Source: Methylotenera mobilis JLW8
Lineage (GTDB): Bacteria > Pseudomonadota > Gammaproteobacteria > Burkholderiales > Methylophilaceae
Direction of reading: 5' to 3'
Assembly (NCBI RefSeq): GCF_000023705.1
Contig: NC_012968.1
Coordinates: forward strand, 1 to 64,000
Length of the DNA stretch: 64,000 nt
Position 1 is the first letter of the stretch. Each line of letters starts with the position of its first letter. Positions 48,833 through 57,505 of the stretch are shown here, in pieces. The position numbers and the translations under genes were made by a program. The notes beneath the pieces are model-generated. The model worked only from the letters and a program-made list of their open reading frames with translations, was not told the origin of the DNA and searched no databases.

Positions 48833-48961
48833 TACGCAGGCATTAGCGTAAAAGTACCTTAGCCAATAAGCACTTGCGTTATAATCAACATTAAATAAAA
48901 CCTACTTAACTTAACCACTTCAACATAACCAATTCAGAAGTAATCAATTAGAGTGATCAAG

Positions 48962-49651
48962 ATGACACAAACAGCTAAAGCAGTAGAAAGTGCTCAATTC
49001 AACATCGGTGAAGCTAGATTTAACATGATTGAGCAGCAGATTCGTACTTGGGAAGTGTTAGACCCTGTGGTACTAGCGGTGCTAGATGCAGTGCCACGTG
49101 AGAAGTTTGTTGCAGAGTCTCAAGTGGGCTTAGCCTTTGCAGATGTGGAGCTGCCTATCGGTGAAGGCCAAACCATGCTGTCACCTAAGTTGGAAGGACG
49201 CATTCTGCAGGCGCTAAATATTAAAAAGACCGATAAAGTATTGCTAGTGGGTACCGGTAGCGGCTATCTGGCTGCGTTGCTGGCTACTTTGGCGCAGCAT
49301 GTACATGCGGTTGAAATTTATCCAACGCTATCTAATGCAGCGCAATACCGTTTGCAGGCGCAGGGCATCCATAACACGACTTTATACGTAGCTGATGGTG
49401 TAAATGGCTTTGCAGCTGCCGCACCGTATGATGTGATTGTGTTTGCTGGCTCTTTGCCGTTGCGTCCGTTGGCGGCAGAAAAAATGCTCAATGTTGGCGG
49501 CAGGTTATTTGCTGTAGTGGGTGAGTCGCCAATTATGGAAGCAACCGTGACCGAGCGCGTGGGCGAAACTTCCTTCCGCCATGAAACGATTTTTGAAACC
49601 TGCTTGCCAGTGTTGGAAAATGCGCCACAAGCTAGCAAGTTTGCTTTTTAA
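48962..49651 (+). CDS. Protein-L-isoaspartate O-methyltransferase-like protein
   Basis: S-adenosylmethionine-dependent methyltransferase of 229 residues in the Pcm family. It has the N-terminal QQIRTWEVLDPVVLAVLDAVPREKFV and the GEGQTMLSPKLEGRIL active-site region. The SAM motif normally GxGxGY appears as VGTGSGYLAALLATL. The usual Ser-rich substrate loop is only partly kept, as in the short betaproteobacterial homologues next to tolC. I start at MTQTAK; a GTG three codons upstream is an alternative. The tolC gene follows after 35 bases. Confidence 0.88.
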   Translation: MTQTAKAVESAQFNIGEARFNMIEQQIRTWEVLDPVVLAVLDAVPREKFVAESQVGLAFADVELPIGEGQTMLSPKLEGRILQALNIKKTDKVLLVGTGSGYLAALLATLAQHVHAVEIYPTLSNAAQYRLQAQGIHNTTLYVADGVNGFAAAAPYDVIVFAGSLPLRPLAAEKMLNVGGRLFAVVGESPIMEATVTERVGETSFRHETIFETCLPVLENAPQASKFAF

Positions 49652-49686
49652 TTGTACTAATTATTATTTATTAAGCCGTTATCTCT

Positions 49687-51042
49687 ATGCTTAAAGCCTT
49701 TATTCAGTGCATGGTGTTGTGGTCAGTATGGGTGAACTTTGTCCATGCGGATGACAAAGCTTATTCATTGATAGAGGTTTATCAGCAAGCATTGGCAAAC
49801 GACCCCACGCTGGCCTCGGCTTTGAGCGCCAATCAGGCGGCGCAAGAAAGTATAGAGCAAGCTAAGGCTCTGTATCGCCCCGCGGTTAATTTAAATGCAG
49901 CCGCTACCGCCACGCAGTCTGATCTTAAATACTTATCCGGCGCCAGCCCGTTTCGAGTGCAAGGGCGTACCAACTATGAAGGCTATAGCTATGGCATAGA
50001 GGCGCGACAGCCGATTTACCGTAAAGATAGCTTGGTCCAAATTGACCAAAGTAAGGTGAAAGTAAGTCAGGCAGATAAGCAGCTGAATCTAAGCAAGCAA
50101 GATTTGATTTTGCGCGTGACGCAGGCCTACTTTGACGTATTGCTGGCGCAAGACAAAATAGACTTAATCATTGCGCAAAAGGCCGCCATACTCAGCCAGC
50201 TAGAGCAGGCCAAGGCTAATTTTGAGGTAGGTACCGCCACCATTACCGATGTGAACGAGGCACAAGCACGTTATGACTTAGTGTTTGCGCAAGAGATTGC
50301 GGCGGTGAATGAGCACCAAATTGCACAGCGTGCGGTGCAGGCCATTACCGGGCAATATGCGCAGCGGCTAGCGACTGTTAAAGCAGATATGGCGACCACG
50401 AGCCTGACGCAAGGTGTGGATAAGTGGTTAGAGGTTGCCAGCCAAAACAATTTAAACCTGCAAATTCAGCAGGATGCGTTAGCGCTGGCCGGGCAAGAGG
50501 TAGAGCGTTTGAACGCAGGCCATTTGCCTACCTTGGATGCAGTGGCGAACTATAACAACAATTATTCCAATGGTAGCGCGAACGGTATCGGCAGTGAGCT
50601 CAAAACCGCGGTCGTCGGCTTGCAGTTACAAATCCCGCTGTATCAAGGTGGTGCGGTGAGTTCACGCGTGCGCCAGGCCGTGCTCAATCAGCAAAAAGCA
50701 CAAGACGATGTGCAAATTGCACGCCGCAGTGCGGAGTTGGAAACACAGCGCGCTTACCTTAATTTAAGCTCTAGTATTGCGCAGGTAAAAGCCTATGAGC
50801 AAGCGCTGGTGTCCAGTCAAAGCCAAGTCGATTCTACCAAGTTAGGCTATGAGGTAGGTGTGCGTACCAGTGTCGATGTGCTGAATGCGCAGCAGCAATT
50901 GTTTAGCGCCAAGCGTGATTTATTACAGGCACGGTATAGCTATTTGGTGAATATCATCCGCCTGAAAGCAACCTCTGGCGTAGTGGCCGAGGTGGATTTA
51001 GCGGATATAAACCAGCAGTTGGTAGCAGTGGGAGCACATTAA
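49687..51042 (+). CDS. tolC: TolC-family outer-membrane channel
   Basis: 451 residues with a signal peptide ending near VHADDKAYSLIEVYQQAL. The duplicated helical barrel pattern is present (RPAVNLNAAATATQSD, GIEARQPIYRKDS, then the second repeat HLPTLDAVANYNNNYS and VGLQLQIPLYQGG). Unlike the OprM-type protein earlier in the window it has no lipobox, so it belongs to the type I secretion / general TolC branch. It follows the Pcm-like gene, a common order in betaproteobacteria. Confidence 0.92.
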   Translation: MLKAFIQCMVLWSVWVNFVHADDKAYSLIEVYQQALANDPTLASALSANQAAQESIEQAKALYRPAVNLNAAATATQSDLKYLSGASPFRVQGRTNYEGYSYGIEARQPIYRKDSLVQIDQSKVKVSQADKQLNLSKQDLILRVTQAYFDVLLAQDKIDLIIAQKAAILSQLEQAKANFEVGTATITDVNEAQARYDLVFAQEIAAVNEHQIAQRAVQAITGQYAQRLATVKADMATTSLTQGVDKWLEVASQNNLNLQIQQDALALAGQEVERLNAGHLPTLDAVANYNNNYSNGSANGIGSELKTAVVGLQLQIPLYQGGAVSSRVRQAVLNQQKAQDDVQIARRSAELETQRAYLNLSSSIAQVKAYEQALVSSQSQVDSTKLGYEVGVRTSVDVLNAQQQLFSAKRDLLQARYSYLVNIIRLKATSGVVAEVDLADINQQLVAVGAH

Positions 51043-51043
51043 T

Positions 51044-51601
51044 ATGAGTGTCCAGCACAAGGCGGACGTTGCGTTAAGCCAGCTGGTTGTGGTGGACGTG
51101 CAAACCAAGTTAGCCGTAGTCATGGCTGCTAACGACATGCAGGCCGTGCTTAAAAATTGCGGTATCTTGCTGCAAGCTGCCAATATGCTCAACGTGGCCG
51201 CGATTATTACTGAACAATATCCCCAAGGTTTGGGCCATACCGTGCCTGAGCTGTCTGCTTTTAGCCCGCATCTCCATACGGTTGAGAAAGTAAGCTTCTC
51301 TTGTTTGGCTGAACCTAAATTTAGCCGTCAATTAACGCGTGATCATGCACAGGTGGCGCTGGCGGGCATGGAGGCGCATATTTGCGTACTGCAAACGGCG
51401 TTAGATTTAATCGCCATAGGCAAGCAGGTTTTTGTGGTGGAAGACGCCATCATCTCGCGCAACCCAGCCAATAAAGCCAATGCAATCGCGCGTATGCGCA
51501 GCGCTGGCTGTATCGTTACCAATACCGAGTCTTTAGTGTTTGAGTGGCTAGGGGTAGCGCAGGGCGATGCCTTTAAGGCAATCAGTAAGCTGATTCGCTA
51601 A
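51044..51601 (+). CDS. Isochorismatase-fold cysteine hydrolase (YcaC-like)
   Basis: 185 residues. The N-terminal Asp of the catalytic triad is in VVVDVQTKL, and the nucleophilic Cys is in GMEAHICVLQTALDL. The cis-peptide neighbourhood is FVVEDAIISRNPANK. This order matches the YcaC group whose substrates are mostly unknown. The ATG comes one base after the tolC stop, so it is translationally coupled despite the unrelated function. Confidence 0.85.
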   Translation: MSVQHKADVALSQLVVVDVQTKLAVVMAANDMQAVLKNCGILLQAANMLNVAAIITEQYPQGLGHTVPELSAFSPHLHTVEKVSFSCLAEPKFSRQLTRDHAQVALAGMEAHICVLQTALDLIAIGKQVFVVEDAIISRNPANKANAIARMRSAGCIVTNTESLVFEWLGVAQGDAFKAISKLIR

Positions 51602-51638
51602 CGGCACCTCTGTTTACTAAACAATACGGGTTGCTAGT

Positions 51639-52901
51639 CTAAGCAGTAATATATGCCTGCAACACGTTTAAGGTTTTTTGTGTTGCACCACGATTTTGTT
51701 CGCTAAATTGCAGGCTGGCATCGCACATGGCTTGCCTTTGCTGACTATGTGCAAATAATTGCTGTAGTTTTTGGCTTAATTCTTCTACGTTTTGCACCCG
51801 ATTGGCCGCGCCGGCAGCTATCGCCATCTTGGTTGCTTCTTCAAAATTAAATGTATGCGGCCCTACCAGCACAGGTTTGCCCATGCTGCAGGCTTCAATC
51901 AAGTTTTGCCCGCCTAGTGGTAGTAAACTGCCGCCAATAAAAGCCACATCACAGCTAGCATAGTAAGTGAACATTTCCCCCATGGAATCACCTAATAGGT
52001 AATCAACCTCGTTGGGTACTGTCGCGCCGTCTAGCGTAGAGCGGCGCATGTAGGGGTGGCTGGCTTTTGTTAATAGCCCGGCCACTGCATCAAAGCGCTG
52101 CGGGTGTCTGGGCACAATAATGGTGAGTAGGTTGGGGATATTAGCTAGATTCACTGCCTCCAGAATCAGCTCTTCTTCGCCATCGCGCGTGCTGGCGGCT
52201 AAAAATACTGGGCGTGCTGTGCCTAATAGCTGGCGTAACTGGGCACCTAAGCTGTGTGCCGTGGCGTGCGGTGCAACGTCAAACTTGATATTGCCGGTAA
52301 TGCTCACTTCGGTTGCGCCCAAGCTTTGTAGGCGGCTGGCATCGGCACTGGTCTGGGCGGCAATCGCGCTCAGGTTTTGTAAGCCTTGGCGTAATACCTG
52401 GCCTAATTTGGCATAGCCTGTGGCAGATTTTTCTGAAAGCCTGGCATTGACTAGTAGCACTGGAATATCGCGTTGTTTGCAGCCTGCAATCAGGTTAAAC
52501 CATAGTTCGGTTTCCATCAGCGCACCTACTACCGGTTTAAAGTGCTGTAAAAAGCGTGCAACGGCAAATGGCACATCGTAGGGTAAATAAACGCGGCTCA
52601 CGCTATCTCCAAAAAGCTGCTCGCTGGTAGCACGGCCAGTGGGTGTGGTGTGCGTCAGTAGTAATTGGTGCGTTGGATATTGGCTTAATAAGGCTTTGAT
52701 CAGCGGCTCTGCAGCACGTGTTTCGCCAACCGAAACACAATGCAGCCAAATCACGGGCTTTTGCACCGGAGTTTGATAAAAGCCATAACGCTCACGCCAA
52801 TGCTGTAAGTACTCGGGCTGCTTTCTACCGCGCCACAGTAATTTGAGCGGCGTAAACGGCAGCAATAGATAAAGCAGGCAGGTATAGAGGTTGCGCGTCA
52901 T
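51639..52901 (-). CDS. waaA: 3-deoxy-D-manno-octulosonic acid (Kdo) transferase WaaA
   Basis: Inner-membrane glycosyltransferase that adds Kdo residues to lipid A. 420 residues; N-terminal membrane anchor (YTCLLYLLLPFTPLKLLW), catalytic Glu60 in HCVSVGETRAAEPL, acceptor loop LPYDVPFAVARFLQHF, and donor site GGQNLIEACSMGKPVLVGPHTFNF. Convergent with the isochorismatase-fold gene. The ATG has no strong ribosome-binding site. Confidence 0.96.
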   Translation of the reverse strand: MTRNLYTCLLYLLLPFTPLKLLWRGRKQPEYLQHWRERYGFYQTPVQKPVIWLHCVSVGETRAAEPLIKALLSQYPTHQLLLTHTTPTGRATSEQLFGDSVSRVYLPYDVPFAVARFLQHFKPVVGALMETELWFNLIAGCKQRDIPVLLVNARLSEKSATGYAKLGQVLRQGLQNLSAIAAQTSADASRLQSLGATEVSITGNIKFDVAPHATAHSLGAQLRQLLGTARPVFLAASTRDGEEELILEAVNLANIPNLLTIIVPRHPQRFDAVAGLLTKASHPYMRRSTLDGATVPNEVDYLLGDSMGEMFTYYASCDVAFIGGSLLPLGGQNLIEACSMGKPVLVGPHTFNFEEATKMAIAAGAANRVQNVEELSQKLQQLFAHSQQRQAMCDASLQFSEQNRGATQKTLNVLQAYITA

Positions 52902-53091
52902 TTTGTTTATTGGTGTTGGGCAGGTGCAATATTGAGTTGTTGTATTTTCGCATAAATTTTTTCATATGGTTTTTTAAGTGCACCTACTCATATTTAATTA
53001 GCCGATTTGCCCCAAGCCAGCGCCAGTGCGGCCTTGAAATTTGGCAAGCGGAATTTACACTTTTAGATAAAAATATTTATCGAAAAACCGC

Positions 53092-53145
53092 TTGACCTAC
53101 CACTACAGAATGATTAAATTACTAAAAAAACACAATATATAGTGG
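53092..53145 (+). promoter_or_regulatory. nrdJ promoter with paired NrdR boxes
   Basis: TTGACC (-35) and TAAATT (-10, 53115-53120) are separated by 17 bases. ACACAATATATAGTGG at 53130-53145 fits the NrdR-box consensus closely. A weaker match (ACCACTACAGAATGAT, 53099-53114) lies exactly 31 bases upstream between -35 and -10. NrdR boxes occur as pairs with this spacing, so ATP-cone repressor NrdR likely controls ribonucleotide reductase here. The remaining upstream gap from 52902 shows nothing else. Confidence 0.75.
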
Positions 53146-53277
53146 TTAATGCCTAGTTGTGGTGGTGTGAAAAAGTTAGTGTGTGCTTACCATCTTCAAC
53201 TACGTTGCCGTTAAATAATACAGACTTATCTCATTGTTTTATCGTTGATTTAAGTCTACTAAAAAGAGGGTTAAATA

Positions 53278-55443
53278 ATGCTAAAAGCTGTAGATACTGC
53301 TAAGAATTCAAGTACAGAGGTTGAAAAAGAGATTCCTGTTCAGCCTGTTTCACTGGATATTTGGGATAAAAAATATCGTTTGAAATCTAAGCAGGGCGAA
53401 AATGTTGATGCTGACATGGATGCCTCTTATCTACGCGTAGCGCGTGCTTTAGCCGATGTAGAAACCACAGAAGAAAAACGCGCTGAATGGCATGAGAAAT
53501 TCTTATGGGCACTACGCCGCGGCGCTATCCCTGCTGGCCGTATTACTTCTAACGCAGGTGCGTTAGAGCATAAACCAGCCACCTCTACTATTAACTGTAC
53601 TGTTTCTGGCGTTATCTCAGACAGCATGGATGATATTTTAGGCAAAGTGCACGAGGCAGGTTTAACCCTTAAAGCAGGTTGCGGTATTGGTTACGAGTTC
53701 TCAACCTTGCGTCCAAAAGGTGCGTTTGTGGCTGGTGCTGGTGCTTACACGAGCGGCCCGCTATCTTTCATGGATATCTACGACAAAATGTGCTTCACCG
53801 TCTCTTCTGCGGGTGGCCGTCGTGGTGCGCAAATGGCAACGTTTGATATCTCACACCCAGATGTGACTGACTTTATCAAAGCAAAACGTGAAAATGGCCG
53901 TTTACGCCAATTCAACTTGTCATGCCTCATCACCAAAGAGTTCATGGAAGCAGTAAAAGCGGACGCTGAATGGAAACTGGCATTCCCAGTGACAGAAAAA
54001 GAATCCATCATCGACAACCTGAATGTTAATGATGAGTCCCAAGTGGTATGGCGCGAGTGGCCAATCAAAGGCAAATATCTGACCAAAACTGACGGCGTAG
54101 ATGCCGGTAAAGTGGCTTGCCGCGTGTACAAAACTATTAAAGCACGCCGTTTGTGGGATGTGATCATGTCCTCAACCTACGACTTTGCTGAGCCAGGCTT
54201 TATTTTGATCGACCGCGTCAATGAAATGAACAACAACTGGTTCTGCGAAAACATCCGCGCTACCAACCCATGTGGCGAGCAACCATTGCCACCTTATGGC
54301 GCATGCTTGCTAGGCTCAGTTAACCTGACCCGTTTTGTGAAAAAACCATTCACAGATGAAGCTTACTTCGACTGGAAAGAATACCGCGAAGTGGTAGCAA
54401 TTTTCACCCGTATGCTAGACAACGTGGTTGAAATCAACGGCTTGCCACTGCAACAACAACGCGATGAAATCATGCGTAAACGCCGCCACGGCATGGGCTA
54501 CTTAGGTTTAGGTTCTAGCCTCACCATGATGAAAATGAAATACGGTGAAGAAGACTCTATCAAGTTTACTGAAGAAGTGACACGCGTGATGGCAGAAGAA
54601 GGCTGGAGCGTGGGCGTGCAGTTGGCTGAAGAAAAAGGCGCAGCGCCTATCATGGATGAGAAATTCGAAATCACCGCAGACATGCTGGCAAAGCGCCCAG
54701 AAATGGCAGCAGATGGCATTAAAGTTGGCCAAAAAATCGCAGGTAAAGTATTGCTGGGTAAATACAGCCGCTACATGCAGCAGTTCCCTGAAGGCTTACG
54801 CAACCAAATCGCTACTAAAGGCGTACGTTTCACACACCATAGCTCTATCGCGCCAACTGGCACTATCTCACTGTCACTAGCTAACAATGCAAGTAACGGT
54901 ATTGAGCCATCATTCGCGCACCACTATGCACGTAACGTGATTCGTGAAGGTAAAAAATCAAAAGAGAAAGTAGACGTATTCTCTTATGAGTTGTTAGCGT
55001 ACCGTGAGCTGATTAACCCAAATGCGATGCCATTCAGCGACAAACCAGAAGAGCAGTTGCCAGATTACTTCCTGGATTCTTCAACCATTATGGCCAAAGC
55101 GCACGTGGATATTCAAGCGGCTTCACAAAAATGGATTGATAGCTCAATTTCAAAAACCATTAACGTGCCAACCGATTATGACTTTGAAGACTTCAAAAAT
55201 ATCTATCTATACGCCTACGATAAAGGCTTAAAAGGCTGCACAACTTTCAGATTCAACCCTGAAGCGTTCCAAGGCGTGTTGGTGACAGAAAAAGACTTAG
55301 AAAGCACCACTTACAAATTTACCTTAGAAGACGGCACTGAGATTGAAGCTAAAGGTAACGACGAGATTGAGTATGATGGTGAGATTCACTCAGCGGCTAA
55401 TCTGTATGATGCATTAAAAGAAGGCTACTACGGAAAATTCTAA
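53278..55443 (+). CDS. nrdJa: Adenosylcobalamin-dependent ribonucleotide reductase, large subunit NrdJa
   Basis: Class II enzyme that makes deoxyribonucleotides using vitamin B12 and no oxygen. 721 residues. The catalytic Cys pair is in TINCTVSGVI and FRFNPEA-side KGCTTF, and the active-site loop ATNPCGEQPLPPYGACLLGS holds the radical Cys, Glu and Asn. APTGTISLSL is the phosphate-binding stretch. The C-terminal zinc/thioredoxin-interaction part is missing and is supplied by the next gene, as in the split NrdJa/NrdJb of Pseudomonas. GAGGG lies before the ATG; NrdR boxes lie upstream. Confidence 0.94.
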   Translation: MLKAVDTAKNSSTEVEKEIPVQPVSLDIWDKKYRLKSKQGENVDADMDASYLRVARALADVETTEEKRAEWHEKFLWALRRGAIPAGRITSNAGALEHKPATSTINCTVSGVISDSMDDILGKVHEAGLTLKAGCGIGYEFSTLRPKGAFVAGAGAYTSGPLSFMDIYDKMCFTVSSAGGRRGAQMATFDISHPDVTDFIKAKRENGRLRQFNLSCLITKEFMEAVKADAEWKLAFPVTEKESIIDNLNVNDESQVVWREWPIKGKYLTKTDGVDAGKVACRVYKTIKARRLWDVIMSSTYDFAEPGFILIDRVNEMNNNWFCENIRATNPCGEQPLPPYGACLLGSVNLTRFVKKPFTDEAYFDWKEYREVVAIFTRMLDNVVEINGLPLQQQRDEIMRKRRHGMGYLGLGSSLTMMKMKYGEEDSIKFTEEVTRVMAEEGWSVGVQLAEEKGAAPIMDEKFEITADMLAKRPEMAADGIKVGQKIAGKVLLGKYSRYMQQFPEGLRNQIATKGVRFTHHSSIAPTGTISLSLANNASNGIEPSFAHHYARNVIREGKKSKEKVDVFSYELLAYRELINPNAMPFSDKPEEQLPDYFLDSSTIMAKAHVDIQAASQKWIDSSISKTINVPTDYDFEDFKNIYLYAYDKGLKGCTTFRFNPEAFQGVLVTEKDLESTTYKFTLEDGTEIEAKGNDEIEYDGEIHSAANLYDALKEGYYGKF

Positions 55444-55448
55444 TCATT

Positions 55449-55566
55449 AAAACGGCTGCGCTCGCGATTGCGTTGTTAAAAATCAGTTTTAAATCCTCAT
55501 GTACTATTTGTACACTCCGGTTCAAAACTGATTTTCGCCTAGCACTCGCATCGCTCGCTACGTTTT
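55449..55566. repeat. 118-bp imperfect inverted repeat between nrdJa and nrdJb
   Basis: AAAACG at the left end mirrors CGTTTT at the right. The core arms AAAATCAGTTTT (55479-55490) and AAAACTGATTTT (55524-55535) are perfect. GTAC/GTAC close a 5-base loop (TATTT). The layout is that of a palindromic extragenic element, possibly dispersed in the genome. Its position inside the nrdJ unit could stabilise or attenuate the transcript. Confidence 0.75.
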
Positions 55567-55696
55567 ACTGATTGAATTTTAGTTTAAATAGCAATAAGTC
55601 GTCATTTCGATGAAAGTCAGAATCCAGTGACTTAAAGCTAAACAACAAACAATATACGGAACGGGAAAGCCAAAAAGACCCCACAGGAGACCAAAC

Positions 55697-56395
55697 ATGG
55701 CGATTAAAATTGAAAAGAAAATTGTTAGCTACAACCTAGTGTCAGAAGAAGACAAAGCTAAAGCTGCAGAAGCAAAAGTAGCTGAAGCCGCGACCAACGT
55801 TGTACAGCTAGGTGAGCCACTTGGCCGCCCAGAAAAATTAGTAGGTAACACCTACAAAATTAAAACACCAGTGACTGAGCACGCGCTCTACATCACCATT
55901 AACGATATAGTGATGAACGAAGGCACGCCACAAGAGCACCGCCGCCCGTTTGAAGTGTTTATCAACTCCAAAAACATGGAGCACTTTCAATGGATAGTTG
56001 CGTTAACACGCGTTATGTCAGCCGTGTTCCGTAAAGGTGGCGATGTGACTTTCTTGGTAGAAGAGCTAAAAAGCGTATTTGAACCAAGCGGTGGCTACTT
56101 CAAAAAAGGCGGCAAATTTGTGCCTAGCCTAGTGGCAGAAATCGGTGAAGTAGTAGAGCAGCACCTACAAGAAATCGGCATGCTCAAAAAGCCAGGCCTA
56201 GATGAACACCAACAAAAACTGGTAGAAGAGAAAAAAGCGGAATACCTAGAAAAACACGCGAAATCAGGCGAAGAAGTAAATGAAGAAGGCTTCCCAAAAG
56301 GTGCGCAGCTTTGTAAAAAATGTAATACCAAAGCCAGCATTATTATGGATGGGTGTTTAACTTGCTTGAATTGTGGTGAAAGTAAGTGTGGTTAA
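55697..56395 (+). CDS. nrdJb: Class II ribonucleotide reductase small partner NrdJb (TSCPD domain)
   Basis: 232 residues. The TSCPD domain (ALYITINDIVMN, PFEVFINSKNMEHFQWIVALTRVMSAVFR) is followed by a charged linker. The C-terminal CKKCNTKASIIMDGCLTCLNCGESKCG resembles the end of single-chain NrdJ. Its last cysteines re-reduce the active site, and the C-x2-C pairs may bind zinc. It therefore completes NrdJa. GGAG precedes the ATG. A strong terminator follows 3 bases after the stop. Confidence 0.93.
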   Translation: MAIKIEKKIVSYNLVSEEDKAKAAEAKVAEAATNVVQLGEPLGRPEKLVGNTYKIKTPVTEHALYITINDIVMNEGTPQEHRRPFEVFINSKNMEHFQWIVALTRVMSAVFRKGGDVTFLVEELKSVFEPSGGYFKKGGKFVPSLVAEIGEVVEQHLQEIGMLKKPGLDEHQQKLVEEKKAEYLEKHAKSGEEVNEEGFPKGAQLCKKCNTKASIIMDGCLTCLNCGESKCG

Positions 56396-56398
56396 ATT

Positions 56399-56422
56399 AA
56401 AAAGGAGCTTAGGCTCCTTTTT
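56399..56422. terminator. Terminator after nrdJb
   Basis: AAAAAGGAGC and GCTCCTTTTT are perfect arms around TTAG. Confidence 0.92.
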
Positions 56423-56496
56423 GTTTGTGCGACACTCCATAAGTGACTAGTTTTACCCCATAAGCCGCTAGCACCAACCGCATAAAGCACTAGTAG

Positions 56497-56522
56497 AAAA
56501 GCCTGATAATTCAGGCTTTTTT
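56497..56522. terminator. Second terminator between nrdJb and the minus-strand hydrolase
   Basis: AAAAGCCTGA pairs with TCAGGCTTTT around TAAT and continues in Ts. It lies 136 bases before the stop of the convergent gene and could act on both strands. Confidence 0.85.
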
Positions 56523-56658
56523 ATGGACATAGAAATTTGAAATCGTGCACTACCAAGTTATGGCGGTCATGTTTTAATTAAAGCGTAGGGTTGGTCATTA
56601 ATGACTGCTAAAGCGGATTTAAGACCCGTCACGCCTTGCATTAAATTACAAACAATAT

Positions 56659-57207
56659 TTACTTGGCCAAATACTCTTCGGTAGATAAGACCTTTGCATA
56701 TCCAAACTCCAGTGCTGACATCAATGCAGTATGCACTTGCTCGGCAGGCACAATCTTTCCACCAAACTCTAAATCTCGCGTAGCACATGCATCATGTACT
56801 ACCGTAGTTTTGTAGCCAAAGTCTGAAGCTGCCCGTGCTGTTGCATCAATACACATATGGCTCATTGCGCCAACAACGGTTACTTCCTCAATACCTTTCT
56901 CATCCAAAGTTTTCTTGAGGTCGGTCTTCAAGAAGGAGTTAGGATAGTTTTTGACTATAACCAGCTCTTCATCTGAGGGAGCAACGGTTGAGTGAATCAA
57001 AACTCCATCGCTTCCTGGCACAAAGAATGGCGCGCCAGGGGTGATAAACTCGTGGCGAATATGAATTACTGGAATGTCATTGCTGCGCGCATCTCCAATA
57101 ATACGTGCAGCATTTTCTAATGCGGACTCAATGCCCGTTAATGGCAACTTGCCAGTCGGTAAATACTCGTTCTGAAGGTCTACAACAATAACTGCTTGCT
57201 TGCTCAT
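56659..57207 (-). CDS. Isochorismatase-family cysteine hydrolase
   Basis: 182 residues: catalytic Asp in VIVVDLQNEYLP, Lys in VIVKNYPNSF, Cys in VVGAMSHMCIDATARAA, the complete triad of nicotinamidase/isochorismatase-like enzymes. The N-terminal YLPTGKLPL is common in the group divergently paired with GlxA-type regulators. AAGGA precedes the ATG. Substrate unknown; the next gene probably controls it. Confidence 0.9.
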   Translation of the reverse strand: MSKQAVIVVDLQNEYLPTGKLPLTGIESALENAARIIGDARSNDIPVIHIRHEFITPGAPFFVPGSDGVLIHSTVAPSDEELVIVKNYPNSFLKTDLKKTLDEKGIEEVTVVGAMSHMCIDATARAASDFGYKTTVVHDACATRDLEFGGKIVPAEQVHTALMSALEFGYAKVLSTEEYLAK

Positions 57208-57330
57208 GGATACGTCCTTTCAGGTTCATAGGTAAAAAGTTTTTAAGCGGGCCTCGCCAGCAGTGGTAGTAAGACATACCTGCGATAGCGAAATAAAGAA
57301 TGGACAGTGGCTCTGGTGCTGCGCCACGGC

Positions 57331-57453
57331 ATTGACCAAAAATTAAATTGTTCACTCACTTATTCCAACACGTTAATTGACCAAGGAGCCTTAATGGCAC
57401 AATTTCAGCTTAAAAGCATTATGCGCGTGAGGTCATGTACCAACAATTGACCA
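57331..57453. promoter_or_regulatory. Three copies of ATTGACCA in the hydrolase/GlxA divergent promoter
   Basis: The same 8-mer occurs at 57331, 57376 and 57446 on the plus strand in 123 bases. Repeats of this kind are often binding sites of AraC-type regulators, which use direct repeats. The regulator could be the GlxA-family protein encoded next door. Confidence 0.5.
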
Positions 57454-57505
57454 TTTTGACAACTTTCGATAGTATTGGGCCATTCTTTTATGGGCTTCAT
57501 TTGCT

